From Loxodes magnus (Eukaryota; Ciliophora; Karyorelictea; Loxodida; Loxodidae): a stretch of DNA of 64,000 nt. The notes under the pieces are model-generated. The model was not told the origin of the DNA and did not search any database. It saw nothing but the letters and a program-made list of their open reading frames with translations. The stretch is taken from contig CAMPDV010000264.1 in the NCBI GenBank assembly GCA_946699065.1, positions 310,001-374,000 of the forward strand, written 5' to 3'. Positions 10,785 to 23,212 of this stretch are shown piece after piece (positions within the stretch are counted from its first letter, which is position 1; each line of letters starts with the position of its first letter). Both the position numbers and the translations under genes were made by a program.

Positions 10785-13205
10785 TCAAATCTTTTTACTA
10801 AGATCTACTTTCAATATAAAATCAATTTCTTAATCGTCATCTACTCTTTCAAAATTTCCAAAATTTATCTAAATTTATCTGAAGCTTTAAAATAGATTCT
10901 AGGCTCACTACTCACTTAACTTTATACATTTAAGGAGATCTAAATTTCTTAGCTTTTAGTAGATAGGATAAATTTATCCTAATTAGTTTTTTATTGGAAA
11001 TGCCTCTTGAGAGATTTCTTAGTTATTACTCAAATTCAAACTAGATAAATTTTAGCATTTTGTTACTATTTCAACTACATCTTAATTTTCTATCTAGCAA
11101 CTACTAAGACACAAATGCTTCAATCTTGGAATACTGACTATATAATATATCCAGTTTTTATTCATAAAGTTACATCTTTAAAGCTAAAATATTTCCAAAA
11201 AAAAGACAATTTTTATTTATTAACTCTAGCATGTGATTTCCTATTTATTCTATATCTGAAAGACAGATACCCTTTAGTCTTTTACAGTTTTGGAAAATGT
11301 TTATCAAATCTTGCTCTTGAACTTAATTCATATTTAGAATGGAAATCTTCTCATAGCTTTATCCTCGGTCTCCTATATATCTAAAGAATAGGTTTTATAA
11401 ATCATTAAGCTTGCTAAGACTTAGTGATTTTAAGTTAGGCACATTTAAAAGAAGCGGAACTGAGATATTTATCTTCTAAATTAGTGCAGTTTGATATCTT
11501 TATTGCTTCTAGTTAGTTTAATTACTTAGTTCTAAATGCTTCAATATCTAAATCACTTTATTCTTCTTCCTTCTTTGTCTTAGGCTTGATTAAATCTAAA
11601 TTGTTAATGGATAATTATTTTAGATTAGGAGAGTTTTATATTAAACATCAGAAATTTGAGCTCAAGTTCTTGCAGTTTCATAAAGTCAAATTTTAAAGTT
11701 GAGAAAAAATAATCTCTGTATAGTAAAGGTAGTAATCTCTAGATTGTATCAACTATTTACTCTAAGCAACTTCTAATTATTGAGGAGGAACTTCTACTAA
11801 GTCAAGTTGAAATAAAACTAATTATTTCAAATTAGGAGCTATTTAAAGTAAGTGTACGATATCAAGCTCACTAAAGCAGTCAATTCTTTGCATTTTTACT
11901 GATATTAGTTTACTGTTGCACTGAGACTTTAAAATTGGAAGATAACTTTTAATTTCTTAGCTGTTTTCATTTTTAACTAGATTCGATTAAGCTACTTAAA
12001 TTGTTTCCCTTTTTAACAAATCCATGTCTAGATACTTTAAATTAGGAGCGATTTGAAGTAAAATGCTGATAACTTCCTTCTTGAAGTTGCTTCAATTTGA
12101 AATGTTTACTTTCTCGAGATTAATACTTTTTAGGGATAAAAGATTTATCCTCAACTAATCTTCTTAAGATTAATCATACTCTTTAATTTGCTGCTATTCT
12201 TAGTTTATGTTACATAAAGTTATTTCCTTAAGAATGGAGAGTTTATTAGCAGCTGAAATAAGTTTATGAGATTGAAACCTTAACTTTCTTCAATTTTAAC
12301 TTCAACAAGTCTTGATTACTTCTAAGTAAAAAATTAAGCAAAAGCTCAAGAAGCAAAACTGATTTTCTCTAGACTAAGATGAGTTAAATTTAACTAACCT
12401 AGATTAACTAAAAACTAATCTGATAACTTATAAGCTTTTCCTAAGTTAATTTTTGATAGAGAGGGACAAAAGTTAATGAACTGGTCCATTTGCCTATTTC
12501 AATTGATATTTATTTCTTTTAATAAATTTCCTTTTAGTCTTAAAAAAGAAATTAGATCCTCATAGTTTATTTTTCTACTTACTATAATCAAAGTTTTTAG
12601 AGGTAATTCCAAACAGTATTCCTTTAGAAATTTGCCAGTTTTTTTTTGACGTAATATAGCTCAATAAATTCTAGGTTTGGTAGATATTGAATGAAAGATA
12701 AATTTTGGTCATCTAGATTCATGTTATGAAGTTAAAGCTTCTTTAGATTTCTGCAGAGCGAAATATCAGGCAGAGATATTATATTAACAGGCCAGTATGA
12801 TATTTGAACTTCTTACAGCTTTATTAATCTTCTATTTTACTATTTATATTGGAAATATTTGCTTAACTCCTTCTAAATCTAGCTACATAGATTTTCTGAT
12901 AAACTCATTGAGTTGACACAAAGTCTTTTTACATCTTAGCATGTAATTTATTTTAAAATCCACTCTTATTAGTTTCTTAATTGATCTAATAGACAGAATT
13001 CTATTTTTTCGATTGTTATTTCACTAAATGTATAGTCAAACTTATAGAAATATTTATTTACTTATTACATACTGCTTATATCTCTAGTTCTCTGTAAAAA
13101 GAATACTTTGTTCAATAAGTTTTTGTTTTATCAAAAGAGATGTGTGGTGATATGTTGATTGTTAGGAGAATTATATTAGTCAAAAAATATTTCTTGTGAT
13201 TCCAT
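10785..13205 (-). CDS. Leucine-rich-repeat protein, reverse strand, several exons or frameshifts
   Basis: Starts MESQEIFF (ATG complementary to 13203-13205); stop TGA at 10785-10787. Clear LRRs include NLKKLQLHNMNLDDQNLSFI, PNLKYLDMDLL, NLSSLNLSNNQEISQEAFP and LRNLDLLKCIKLSE. The last two match the C-terminal repeat of the F-box/LRR genes at 35963 and 52999 (TQEGFP, LKNLDIRGTKI), so this is a diverged family member. The LRR reading changes frame near 12265 and near 11400. A 26- or 32-nt intron ending atttcag fits the first change, and a GT...AG stretch fits the second, but decay is possible too. No F-box is clear in the N-terminal 60 residues. Confidence 0.6.
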
Positions 13206-13721
13206 TTTAAGATATATATTTAATCTTTTTGGTTATACTCTATTAGTCTTTATAATTATAAAAATAAACATTAAATATAATAAGTATTTGTCTTCATTAT
13301 AGCATTTCAAATATGTTCTAGTGTAGCTTTTTCTCAAAAATGATTACCACTGCTTATCATACTCTATTTCCTTCTTTAATCTTTTAATTATTCTAATATT
13401 ATTAAATATGATGACTCCTACTTAGTTTTTATATTTTTCATGTTTTAGTATTTTGACATGGATCTTATCAAATTTATATCATACTACTATCATATCTTAA
13501 TATAGTGTTTTTATCTGGTTTATTTAATTTTATTCATGTGCATCAAATTAATAGAAAAAAGTCAAATTTAATTGCCAAATATCCAAAATTACTTGTAAAA
13601 CTCAATCAAAGCATTTATTTACTATACTTTCAAGTTCTTTCTTTTGCTACTAATTTACATCAATTATGACTATCAGAGCTAAAGTAAATTACAAAAGAAG
13701 CTCTTTAAAAGATAGGAGTTT
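13206..13721. other. Divergent intergenic region
   Basis: Lies between the starts of the reverse LRR gene (13205) and the forward LRR gene (13722). T-rich, no gene recognised. Confidence 0.35.
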
Positions 13722-14279
13722 ATGGAGTTAAATAATAATAAATAACAATCTAACCATTAAATAGATTAATGATGAGATACTTAAATTTATTTTTCAAATT
13801 GTAAATAGCTTAAGCATATTGAACTAAAAGTTATAAAGGAAAATAAGAAAGAAACTTTAGAAATTCTGAACTAAAACTATCAATAATTAGAAATTTCAAA
13901 ACTGAAAGACTGTAAAGTATATGGAGAAAACTGAATCTAAGATATAATTAGAATATAAAGACTTAAATAGTTGAGCTTAAATTTTTGCTCCCTTAAAGAT
14001 TCATAAGTACCATAATTATTTTACAACTGCAAGCTTCTTAAAAAGTTGGATTTAAGTCAAAATTAAGATATTACTGAAAATGGATTTTCTTTAAAAGATA
14101 AATTAGGTTTAGTTTGTCCAATTTATAATAACTTAAAATCTTTAGATTTATATATGTGTTCATAAATTAGCTAGGAGTGAACTCGAGAACTAAGGAATAA
14201 ATTTAAAAAGATATAGATAAAGGATAACTCATAAGAAGTAAAAAACGACTTAATTAATTTTAAGCTAAATGAAATTTGA
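13722..14279 (+). CDS. Short leucine-rich-repeat protein (185 aa)
   Basis: ATG at 13722, TGA at 14277-14279. Repeats are well formed: LKHIELKVI, LEISKLKDC, LKQLSLNFCSL, LKKLDLSQNQDITENGF and LKSLDLYMCSQISQEW. The last two correspond to the C-terminal repeats of the F-box/LRR genes (TQEGFP, LKNLDIRGT), so this looks like the C-terminal third of that family standing alone. The frame is protein-like some way 5' of the ATG, so it may be a truncated copy or have a missed 5' exon. Trp from TGA in NQDITENG-adjacent repeats (ENWIQ, EWTRE). Confidence 0.65.
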
Positions 14280-17200
14280 CCAAGCTGAAAATCCCATTAA
14301 ATCCTTTATTTTAACTAAAAATAAATTAATATAAACACTATAATTAATAATCAAATTCTTAAATTAAGAAAATTATATCAAATTTCATATAAAAGCATAA
14401 CTTTTATTTTTACCTTCTCTAAAATTTTTTCTTAAAAGTAATTCCTAGCAAGTATACATTATTTAATTTCAAATAATTAATCAAAATTAATTGATTAAGC
14501 ATACCAAAAAAAAGGAAAAATGTTTAGATCAAAATTAAGAATTTTATTACTAAATATCTGATAATTGTATGGATAAAACCAAGAGATACTAATAATTTTT
14601 ATAAGCTTTAATTAAAATTTTTCTTCTTCAGTTTGTAAAATTCAAAATAACCTAGATTCGTAAGCAAATTTTATAGCTAAATAATTTATTAATTTAGAAA
14701 AACAATAAAAATAAATAATCTTTCAGATATTATTTTAAACCTTTTAAGTATTAAGACTTAGAGAGTAAATAAATTTTAATTTCTTAACTAATATTTAATA
14801 TAATGAAGAATAATCACAAAAGTTAGTATACTTGTATAATTAATTATAATGATTATATAATTAATATGCTAGAAGGATATTAGAGGAGATATATCCATTT
14901 ATTTTATTAATTAATAGTTTATAAAAAAATTAAGTAAAAGACTGTTTAAGAATTAATTTTTAAGATATAAAACAAATAAAAATAGTTGCAATATTAAACA
15001 AAAGAAAGACACTTGATTTATTAATTAATCTGAATAAATTTAAAAAGACGTTTATGATAAGTAGGATTAAATTAAAAGTAAAAGCATATATAAAATCTAT
15101 AATTTAATTTAAAATCTTAACTAGATTAAAAAAACATAAAAAGGGAAGAATTTTTAAAGTTTCATTAATTAAATCTTAAATTTTAAATTCCTTTAAAAAT
15201 CTAATAAATAGTTAATAACTTCTTAACTAATTTTCTTAAAAAATAAAAGATAAATGCATATTTAAAATAAAATATAGATAAGTCTATCAAAGATATAAGT
15301 AAAATATCTATAAAGTTAATTAGTAATTTAAGATGAAAATAAATTATTAACCAAAAATGAGTCTATTGGATAAAGAAAATTGTAAAATTCAGTAAATTCG
15401 AAAAAAGAATATTATATATAAGCTAATAATAAATAATTACAAAATAGAAAAAGTAAAAAATAAAAATAATTATTATTTATACTTAAACCTAATTAATAAA
15501 AATCCTTTACCTAATCTTTAAACAAAATTTTGAATAAAAACTTATTTTACTTTCGTACTAACTTGTATAAATAAATATTCTAAATAAAAAGCATTTTAAC
15601 TCCTTTGCAAAAATAATTCTTAAAAGAGATATTTATTATGATTCTATGTACTAAGAAGTTTTATATTTATTATTTTAAGTTTTTATGTATATACTCATTT
15701 TGAAAATACGGAATTATTCTAATGGCTTACTTTAATGTATAAGCTTTAAATTTTTTATTTCTAAGGAAATTTAATAAGTTTTAATAAAAAAGTTATTTTA
15801 AAATGTTTTAATACTTTGATTCTTGCTTTGTGATAAATTGAAGAAACCTTAATAAGATAGAAAATTTTTATAAAGTTAAAGTTTTTAGTTAATTCTTTAA
15901 GATAATTAATTATTTTTCTAAATTTATAACTAAGCTTTTATATTAGGATTGATAAACTTAATATTTATTCTTTCTTTTAATATACTATTTTAAAATAACC
16001 TACTTGTTCTTTAAAATTTATTAAGATTATTTATTGTGATCTTTTACAAAATGGATAGCACGATTTATCCAAATCTTTATAATAGATTTATTTAAAAATT
16101 ATATAAATGATGCTTAAACTTATTCTTTAAAATAAGGATATTGAATCTACAACTATATATGTTAACCCCTTTCTCACTTTTAATAGTTTCCATACAAAAG
16201 TTTTATATAAAGTCAAACTAAATTTATTCTAACTTTTAGACTAAGTTTGCTTTAAGTATTTGTATGACTTGTTTAGTTTATTAATTACTAAATTACCATT
16301 ATAGAAAATATGTAAAAATGATGGTACATCTATAGCTAAAATTATAATAAGTAATGCAGTTTGGAAGAGATATTAAAATAAAGTTTATAAAATAGATATT
16401 TTTTAATTTAATTATATAATACTTTTAGTAATTTAAAATTATTAAATCTAGCATAATATCTAAGATAATCATAAATGCATTTAAGATTATAATCTAATGG
16501 TATATAAAATATAAAATATGTTTTAATAATTATAGTGTTATATTTATGATAATAACTTAAACTATTAATTTAAAAATAAGCATATCATATTCACAAATTA
16601 TATATCATTTTGAAATATTATTATTTATTTATTTTTATTTGCTATTTATCTTGCTAATTTAAACTATATTATATTTAAACTTTTATAAACTACTCAAAAT
16701 TTAGAACTGAACTAAGATAGAACAAAATGGATAGTTAATAAGATTCTTACATGAAATTTAAGATCTATTATAAATATCTTAATCGTTAGAATATGTTTCC
16801 AATCCTATTATTAAATAGTGCTTAGTTTATATTTCTTAGATTTATTTTTATCTTCACTAACTTCAAAGCTTTATTTGAATTTTTTGATTCTTACAATTTT
16901 AAATTTTCTAAGAAATAAAAAGTTTATTAGTGTATTATGAATAAAATTTTAATTTATATATGAATATTACATTGAAAATAAATAAGATTATAATGATAAA
17001 AGCTGCTTATTAATAGTAATCTCTAATACATGAAACTTCACCTAAAATTTAGATAAAGATGCTTCTAAATATTAAAATTAAGAAATAAGTTAAGATTATT
17101 GTATAGCTTTATAACTTTAATATTCCTAATATAAGCAATCAATATTTAAGACCAAATTAAGATTATTAATTACAATTGCTCTCTTCTCTAATATAGACTT

Positions 17201-17330
17201 ATATTTTGAAGGCAAGTATAAATTGTAAAACTCTTTGAGATTAACTATAAAAAACTAAATAATTAATTATTTATTTATCCATCTGAACTTAATAAAAGGA
17301 TTATAATAATCAATAAATGGTCGAAGGTTT
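14280..17330. other. 3-kb AT-rich stretch with no gene seen
   Basis: Very low GC, dominated by A/T homopolymers and short repeats. No domain motif, paralogue match or GC-richer island on either strand. Confidence 0.5.
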
Positions 17331-17560
17331 CAAAAGGGATTTTATAATACCTCCGCGAAGAAGGAGAGAAATCCAGAGAACACTTCTCATCAGTCTTCGT
17401 ACACCAAACTCTAACTTTTTTCTACTTAATAATTTTTAATATAACAAAAAAATGAAAAAAACCTAAAAAAACGATATACACTAAAACGCCAACGAAGAAG
17501 AGTAGTCAAGGTAGTAGATGATGTCTGCCATTCACCAGGAAGTCTCTAAGATAAATCCTT

Positions 17561-18145
17561 ATGGCTAATTGAGTATAACAGCTCATCAAAGTGTTCCTAA
17601 ACCTCTAGGAAGAGGTCAGGAAGGAGAATGAGAAGCTATCACAGCAGATCCAGTATGGATTTCAAGATACTTTAGACCTCAGAATAGCTAACTAGGAAAG
17701 GGAGATTGATATCCTAAGGAAGCATCATTAGGAACAGTTTAGCCGGACTAACTCCTAAGTGAAAAGGATACAAGATTATAGTTAGTAGATTGAATACATC
17801 TTGCAAAGTAATTCTGTTAAATCTTTGAATCGAATCTCTATAAAATCTAGCTTTTATTTAGTTATTAACATGTTTGGAAAATATTTTTATATTTCTGTTT
17901 ATATTTTTGTCACTTAAATCAATATTATAAAAATGGGCCATCTTCATCACGTTATTATAGTATAAAACACTTCTTTTCAGTTATTTTCAAATATTTTCCA
18001 ATTGTCGAATTAATTTTTTTCCAAATTTTCTTTTGTAAAAAAATTTGAAAACCTTAGAGTCATAAAATGTTTGAAGGAAAGTCAGTTTAAATCTACATAG
18101 CATGATTCATTGAAATATTAATTTTGTTTAGAAAACTTTTCTTGA
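17561..18145 (+). CDS. Coiled-coil protein fragment, possibly retroelement ORF1
   Basis: The frame from ATG 17561 gives a strong coiled coil over about residues 22-95 (LQEEVRKENEKLSQQ, ANQEREIDILRKHH, VKRIQDYSQQIEYIL). Protein-like reading continues 5' of the ATG with Lys/Ser/Thr-rich sequence, so the start is uncertain. After about 17850 the frame becomes hydrophobic and lies opposite a reverse-transcriptase remnant, so only the coiled coil is well supported. Formal TGA stop at 18143-18145. Local GC is higher than the surroundings. Position beside non-LTR sequence suggests an ORF1 or Gag-like protein; this is inference. Confidence 0.45.
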
Positions 18146-18960
18146 TATGAATCTCATAGTTGAATCAATTTTATTGAATATTGAAGTGATACCTTTTTAA
18201 ACAGTTCAAGGAATTAATTATCCTACATATTCTACTTTAGATAAAGTAAAATGTCGACATAGGTTTGTAAAATATCAAGACGTCACGTTTTTATATCTTA
18301 TCAATTAGTATAAAACTTTCTTTACTGTAGCCAAATATTTAAACCCTGTTTCTTTACAGTGATCAATGAAGGTTTTTTTTTCATGCAATAATATTCCGAA
18401 ATATGTGACTTATTGTTTTTGAGTGATTGGCTTATTGTTAATCTATAATTTTAGTTTGGCTTCTTTTCCTTTTTTCAAAAATTAAATAAATTCACATTTG
18501 GTAATATTTATATTAAAGCATGCTCATCTAAATCTCTACTTGTTTCATTTATTAGATCTTATATACTTCTTTCCGATTTAGATAGTAGGATTAAGTAAAT
18601 AACCTATCCTTATTGAAAATTATATATTTCTTAAAGTTGTTTTATTTGATATTTGAATCTAGAAAACTAAAATTAAAGCATTTAAGGAATTTAATTCAAT
18701 TATTTGCCAATCTCCTCCAGTTATATCCCATTTACGATTATATGCTATTTATTGCATTCTCTATAAATGGAAATAAAAGGTTTAGTTCTTCGCCTATTTT
18801 TTCTAGTATCTTTTCAAATTTTAAAATATTTAATCTTGTTGTTTTAATTCATATTTTATATTAGATATACTTTACTGAACTGATAAGGCAAAAGATTCCT
18901 GAGATTATTTTCCTTTATTTTATAAGGCGATTATTAAATTGAATTAGATTAACATTCTAA
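17930..18960 (-). pseudogene. Non-LTR (LINE-like) reverse transcriptase remnant
   Basis: Minus-strand reading resembles the fingers-to-thumb part of LINE reverse transcriptases: a Q-E-S-F-A-L-S block where QGxxLSP is expected, LILLSKSERSIQDLI just after the expected active site, then NITKCEFIQF and QVTYFGILLHEKKTFIDH, the thumb-region pattern. The YADD/FADD active-site box is not visible (the sequence before LILLSK does not encode it) and the reading changes frame at least twice, so the element is dead. The C-terminal part overlaps the frame of the coiled-coil fragment on the other strand. Confidence 0.6.
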
Positions 18961-19483
18961 TTTTTTGGTATTAATATAGAGAAGCTTACTATTTCTTCAG
19001 AGTGATATTTGTTAGCAATAAAGATTTGTAATATAATTTAGATACAGTTAAAATGAACTAGATGATTTAGAATAAATTAGTAATAAAAGTTTAATTTTAT
19101 GTTAGAAAGAGTTATTTATTCATTTTCTTACATATTTATAAAAATATAATAGTTAATAAATTTACTTTTAGTATCTTATTAGTTCATAAAGTCTGTACAT
19201 TTATATTAAAAATTTTCACTTTGTTACTTTAATGAAAGTTGCTATGGGAGAATAAGCTTAAATCTAAAACATTAAAAGAATTTTAGATTATAACTTTTTT
19301 CATATTATCTTAATATCAGATACATTTATCATTTTATAGTCTTTCGTCTAGATTTATATTATATGGGGAGTTTGGAAAAAAACTATTTCAAACAATGTTT
19401 AAAAAACTAGCATTCTATTTAATCTGAAAATTATAAAAGTAAAATTAAAAAATTTAAATAAATAATAAATAAATTGGATTATA

Positions 19484-19518
19484 GAGCTCGTAGCACTCTC
19501 GTTGGTGCGCAGCTCTTT
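19484..19518 (+). repeat. Short GC-richer hairpin ending in TTT (copy 1)
   Basis: GAGCT at 19484-19488 pairs with AGCTC at 19511-19515, with an inner GCAC/GTGC pairing, followed by TTT. A related sequence in the same orientation lies at 48611-48644 (identical gcgcagctcttt end). The inner part loosely resembles a tRNA D-arm with A box, so a pol III or SINE origin is possible but unproven. Confidence 0.4.
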
Positions 19519-19529
19519 AAAATAATTTT

Positions 19530-19830
19530 ATTTAATGTCGAAAAATAAAATTTTATGGGTTTCTCTATCCTTGTTTTCTCTTCCTGCAGTACGTCCCTGT
19601 AATTTTTCCTTCCAAAACATAGGATGCAAATGCGATTACGGGTACAACTTTCTCCGAACTATGATGAAGAAGGTTTTCTTCTGGTATTCAGAGTTCTCCA
19701 GCTTGTCGAATCTTCCTTCTCTTGTTATTGGTTCCTCTTACTCCAATTTATCCTCCGTCCGCGCTCATTTTTTAGTTGCCTTGCTGGGCCGCCAAGCAGC
19801 ATACGAAGGAAAGGGCTTTCCACCCTATTT
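19530..19830 (-). other. GC-richer open segment, possible Gag/ORF1 fragment
   Basis: About twice the GC of its surroundings. Minus-strand frames give charged, protein-like sequence (TEDKLEQEEPITREGRFDKL in one frame, a Cys-rich RNRICILCFGRK in another). It could be a decayed ORF1/Gag fragment. Because no frame is closed in this code, coding is not proven. Confidence 0.3.
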
Positions 19831-19884
19831 AAAATAATTAAATAATTAAATTAATTGAAACCAAATATCTAAAAAGAATAATTT

Positions 19885-20180
19885 AAAAGATGGAAGTAGC
19901 TAATATTGACCTTCTTTACCTACCTTTCTGCTTTTAAGACTAGGAACAAGTTCCTTTCCTGTAGCTGAATAAGTCCCTGATCAAAGTAATTTTCTGAAGG
20001 GAACGCTGTCTATGAGATTATTCGCTCTTGATAGGGGGCTTGAAACCTGGCTGCTCATAGCAATGGAGCTTCCTAGCAGCCGTGCCTGGAGCACAACAGG
20101 ATATCCTCGTTGTTCCATAAAAAGAGAGCGTCAGGTCGTGCAATCGGAAAGGAGTTTTCCGGTGACCAAAACTCTTTTAG
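19885..20180 (+). repeat. GC-richer structured element, family 1, copy a
   Basis: About 295 bp, related to 42999-43287 on the opposite strand. Conserved parts: the 14-nt inverted repeat aggaacaagttcct (19942-19955), gcttgaa.cctggctgc and aacaggatatcc. A 7-bp stem ggctgct/agcagcc (20049-20055 with 20075-20081) is kept in the other copy by a paired T-A to C-G change. It ends in a short T run (ctcttttag). Candidates are a structured RNA gene or a SINE; I cannot match it to a known RNA. Confidence 0.5.
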
Positions 20181-21061
20181 TTAAAATTAATAAATAAATT
20201 GGAACAAAAATCTAAAAGAATAATCTGGTTTACAGAAGTAAATAAGAAGAAAGAAAATAAATTGATATAATTTTGATAAAGTTAAGAACAGAAAGAGTAT
20301 AAATGAAAAATAGATTCCTAAAAGAAAATTAAATAATCTATTTAATTAAATTAAAAAAGTAATTTTTTTATAAATTTTAAATTTACAACAATTCAATAAA
20401 TTCCTGAATGTAACTTCTCATAAATAGTTTTCACTATTTTATGAAATAAAATCTGGAAGAAGCTAAATAAATAATAAAGGAAAGATAAAGATTTTTAACT
20501 ATATTAGCTTAAAAAATTCTCGAATTAGATAGATATTATAAATATATAATTTAAACTAGTACAATTATAGATACTTTATAACAAAAAATTAAATAAAGTT
20601 TTTGTGGATATATAATAAAAACTTAAAGCACATATTTAAATTCAAGTTTGATTCATTATCATATTAAATCCCTCTTCTATATTCAATATAAAGCCTTTAC
20701 AATTGATTATTATTTTTTTATTATCAAATCTACTTTCTGAACACATATAATTAAATCTAAAGTAAAAATAATTAATATTTTTTAGGAATTTTAATTGTTT
20801 AGTATTTATAACTTATTGAATCAAAATAAATTTAAATCTGTCAATTGAAACAAAAGTTTTAACTTTCACTATTCTACTACTTTTAACTTAAATACCTTTT
20901 ATAACAATTTAATTTTTAATTATTTTATTTATATTTTTACTGTAAATCTGAGTTAGATCAGGTTTTATATATTTGATAATTGAAATCTTAGCATTTTTTA
21001 TAATTGTATATCTTTCTTAGAATCTTATTTCCAACACTATATCTTATCCAATAAAAATAAT
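20181..21061. other. AT-rich stretch with no gene seen
   Basis: Spacer up to the left boundary of the large duplication. No domain motif or paralogue match. Confidence 0.4.
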
Positions 21062-21805
21062 TTAAAAATTGAGCAAGACTTATAAGCAGAAACAATATAA
21101 GAATTATTTTCTAAGTAGCATAATAAATTATAATATATAGAAATTTCATAGTGCGATAATTTTAATGATAACCAACTGATATCTTTAATGCAAAACTGTC
21201 CTAATTTAAAGTCTCTTATATTGACTTTATTATATTAACTTACTAATACATCTTTGAAGAAAATAGGAGATTATGGATAGAATTATAAAGAAATATCCTT
21301 TAGTTACGTTAGATAACTTACTAATGAAACTCTATGTTATATTTTTTAAAATTGCAGAAAACTAACTAAATTATCTCTTATTGAAATGGAAAAACTATAA
21401 AATGAGACTTTACATTCTATGAGTTAAAACTGTAAGGAGTTAGAAAGCTTAGATTTGGTATATTGCAAAATGTTAGATGAGAACTGAATAGATGAAATAG
21501 TTAAAATAAACAAATTAAACAAATTAAACTTTTAAAGAATTTAGCTAAATAATAAAGATGCAGTACTAATAGTAGCTAACTGTAAACATTTACAATCATT
21601 AACTCTTTAGAATTCAAAGGGTGTTACATAGGAAGGCTTTCCTATTTGTGATTAAGAGGGATAAGAATATCCTTTTTGAAGAAATCTTAAATATTTAAAT
21701 ATTAGAGGAACGTAAATAAAAGAATAATGGGCTAGTTAACTTAAATAAAAGTTTGTAAGAATGACAGTTTTCCATAATGTTAGGCAAGGTAGCGATTAAG
21801 CTTGA
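21062..21805 (+). pseudogene. 3' fragment of an F-box/LRR gene
   Basis: Corresponds to the last 248 codons of the gene at 52999-54837 and ends at the equivalent TGA (21803-21805). It lacks the whole N-terminal half including the F-box, because the duplication begins inside the gene. The LRR frame itself is intact (LTKLSLIEMEKL, ESLDLVYCKML, LKYLNIRGTQI), with few substitutions, so it is a recent 5' truncation. Sequence upstream of 21062 is unrelated to the gene and shows no promoter module. Confidence 0.8.
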
Positions 21806-22234
21806 AAGAAAAATTAGTAAGCAACAATAAGCTTTTAATTTTATATTTATCAAAATAAATAATTTATCTACGAAAAATTAAGCATTAAATTACTTAAAGC
21901 AGCCTATTAAGATACTTTTAATATTATGGTATAAAAAATAAGTTTTGCATAAAATTAAAAAGCTTTTTAAATTTTAATTTTCTATTAATAGTTAAATTTT
22001 AAATAAAGAAGATTCTATATAAATAAAAGTTTAGATAAACTAACATAAATAAGTTATTTCCTGTTAATATATTTAGTTATAATTAATAATTATAAATTAA
22101 ATAATATCAACTATTTAAACTACATCATTTTAATCACTATCAAATACTTTAAATACAACACTAAGCCTTATAATATCTTAAATCATTATATTATATTATT
22201 ATATATACCATAAATAAATAAGCTAGATGTTAAA
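21806..22234. other. Spacer with a G-poor tract
   Basis: No gene seen. The part 22095-22215 is C-containing and almost without G on the plus strand, like the tract in the RING-Kelch genes. Confidence 0.4.
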
Positions 22235-23014
22235 ATGGAATAATAGGTCCGTCTTTAAAAAAACTAAATAAGGAAAGTAAGAAAGCAAGCGACGAAAGAG
22301 GAACTAAAAAAATAAAGACAATAATAAGAATCTAGCTCTTCACCTGAAGGAAAAATAATGATAGGTCCAACTGAGTCAGTTAATCCACAAATTTAGAGTA
22401 ACGACTTTCTTCATGATTAAATTGAAAAAATGAAAGCAATGATCACTAAATAAGATGAAATGATATTCAATTACGGAGATCGAATTTGAGAACTTATGAA
22501 TTGCATCGAAGATTAAAACAACGAATTAAAAATATTGAGAAGTTAGTTAATAAAAAGTAGTTTAGTTACAGAATAGTAATTATGAGAAATGTCATAATCA
22601 AATTTTAAATAATCTCAATGCATGATTATAGAAGAAACTCCAACCCAATTTTAGAATGCAGAATAAAATAAACCTAGTTAAGAATAGGTAAGCACGGATT
22701 TAACTAAAAGAATTGAACAACTGGAAAATAAAATATTTAAAAAGAAGAGCAATGAAAAATAAATAAAAAATGGTTGGTATTGCTATTCACGGAATCACTT
22801 ACTAAGACACTGCAAAGAACGAAAGAATTTACAGATAAGAGAAGAGCAGAAAAAATGAAAAGCTTTAAATAAATTATGGATTACTGAAAATGGAGTTTAC
22901 GGACAAAAACTTTTAATACGCAACAAAGAAAATTAACAGTAATAACCATCCACTTACAAAAAAGGTCGGGAAGACTTTACGCGTAAAAAAATTGGTCTGC
23001 AGGTACCTGTTTGA
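22235..23014 (+). CDS. Coiled-coil protein with a CCHC-like zinc knuckle (259 aa), copy 1
   Basis: The frame starts MEQQVRLQKN and ends QVPV-TGA. Gln/Lys/Ser-rich N-terminus; two helical stretches about residues 70-125 and 165-180 (QIEKMKAMITKQDEM, TKRIEQLENKIFKK); then a knuckle-like motif C183-x4-H188-x4-C193 (WYCYSRNHLLRHCKE) followed by basic residues. A standard retroviral-type knuckle has one more Cys three residues before C183; here it is Gly (ggt) in both copies. The layout recalls Gag or LINE ORF1 proteins that bind nucleic acid. An identical-length copy is at 55266-56045; a small gene follows 198 bp downstream in both. No polymerase ORF is attached. Confidence 0.65.
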
Positions 23015-23212
23015 AAGCCCAGGGATAGCAAATTTTTATTTAGCATTAAGTTCATTTATTATTATTATTATTATATATACCATACAAACTAACATTATCA
23101 TACCTAATTACAGTAAAACTAATATTACTATACCATGCAGTTTATATATTATCTGGACTAATAAACTCCCTTTACTTTACAATTCACTAACTCTATATTA
23201 AATAAATGAAAA

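Noticed and set aside
11115..11384. 89-aa standard-code frame
   Set aside because: Antisense to the reverse LRR gene 10785-13205.
18613..18864. 83-aa standard-code frame
   Set aside because: Antisense to the reverse transcriptase remnant.
19535..19837. 100-aa standard-code frame, plus strand
   Set aside because: It lies in a GC-richer island whose minus strand reads as a charged protein. The plus reading is Ser/Leu/Phe-rich with no motif.
22992..23201. 69-aa standard-code frame (also at 56023-56232)
   Set aside because: It overlaps the end of the 259-aa gene in another frame and then runs into the G-poor AT tract. It exists only because stops are rare there.
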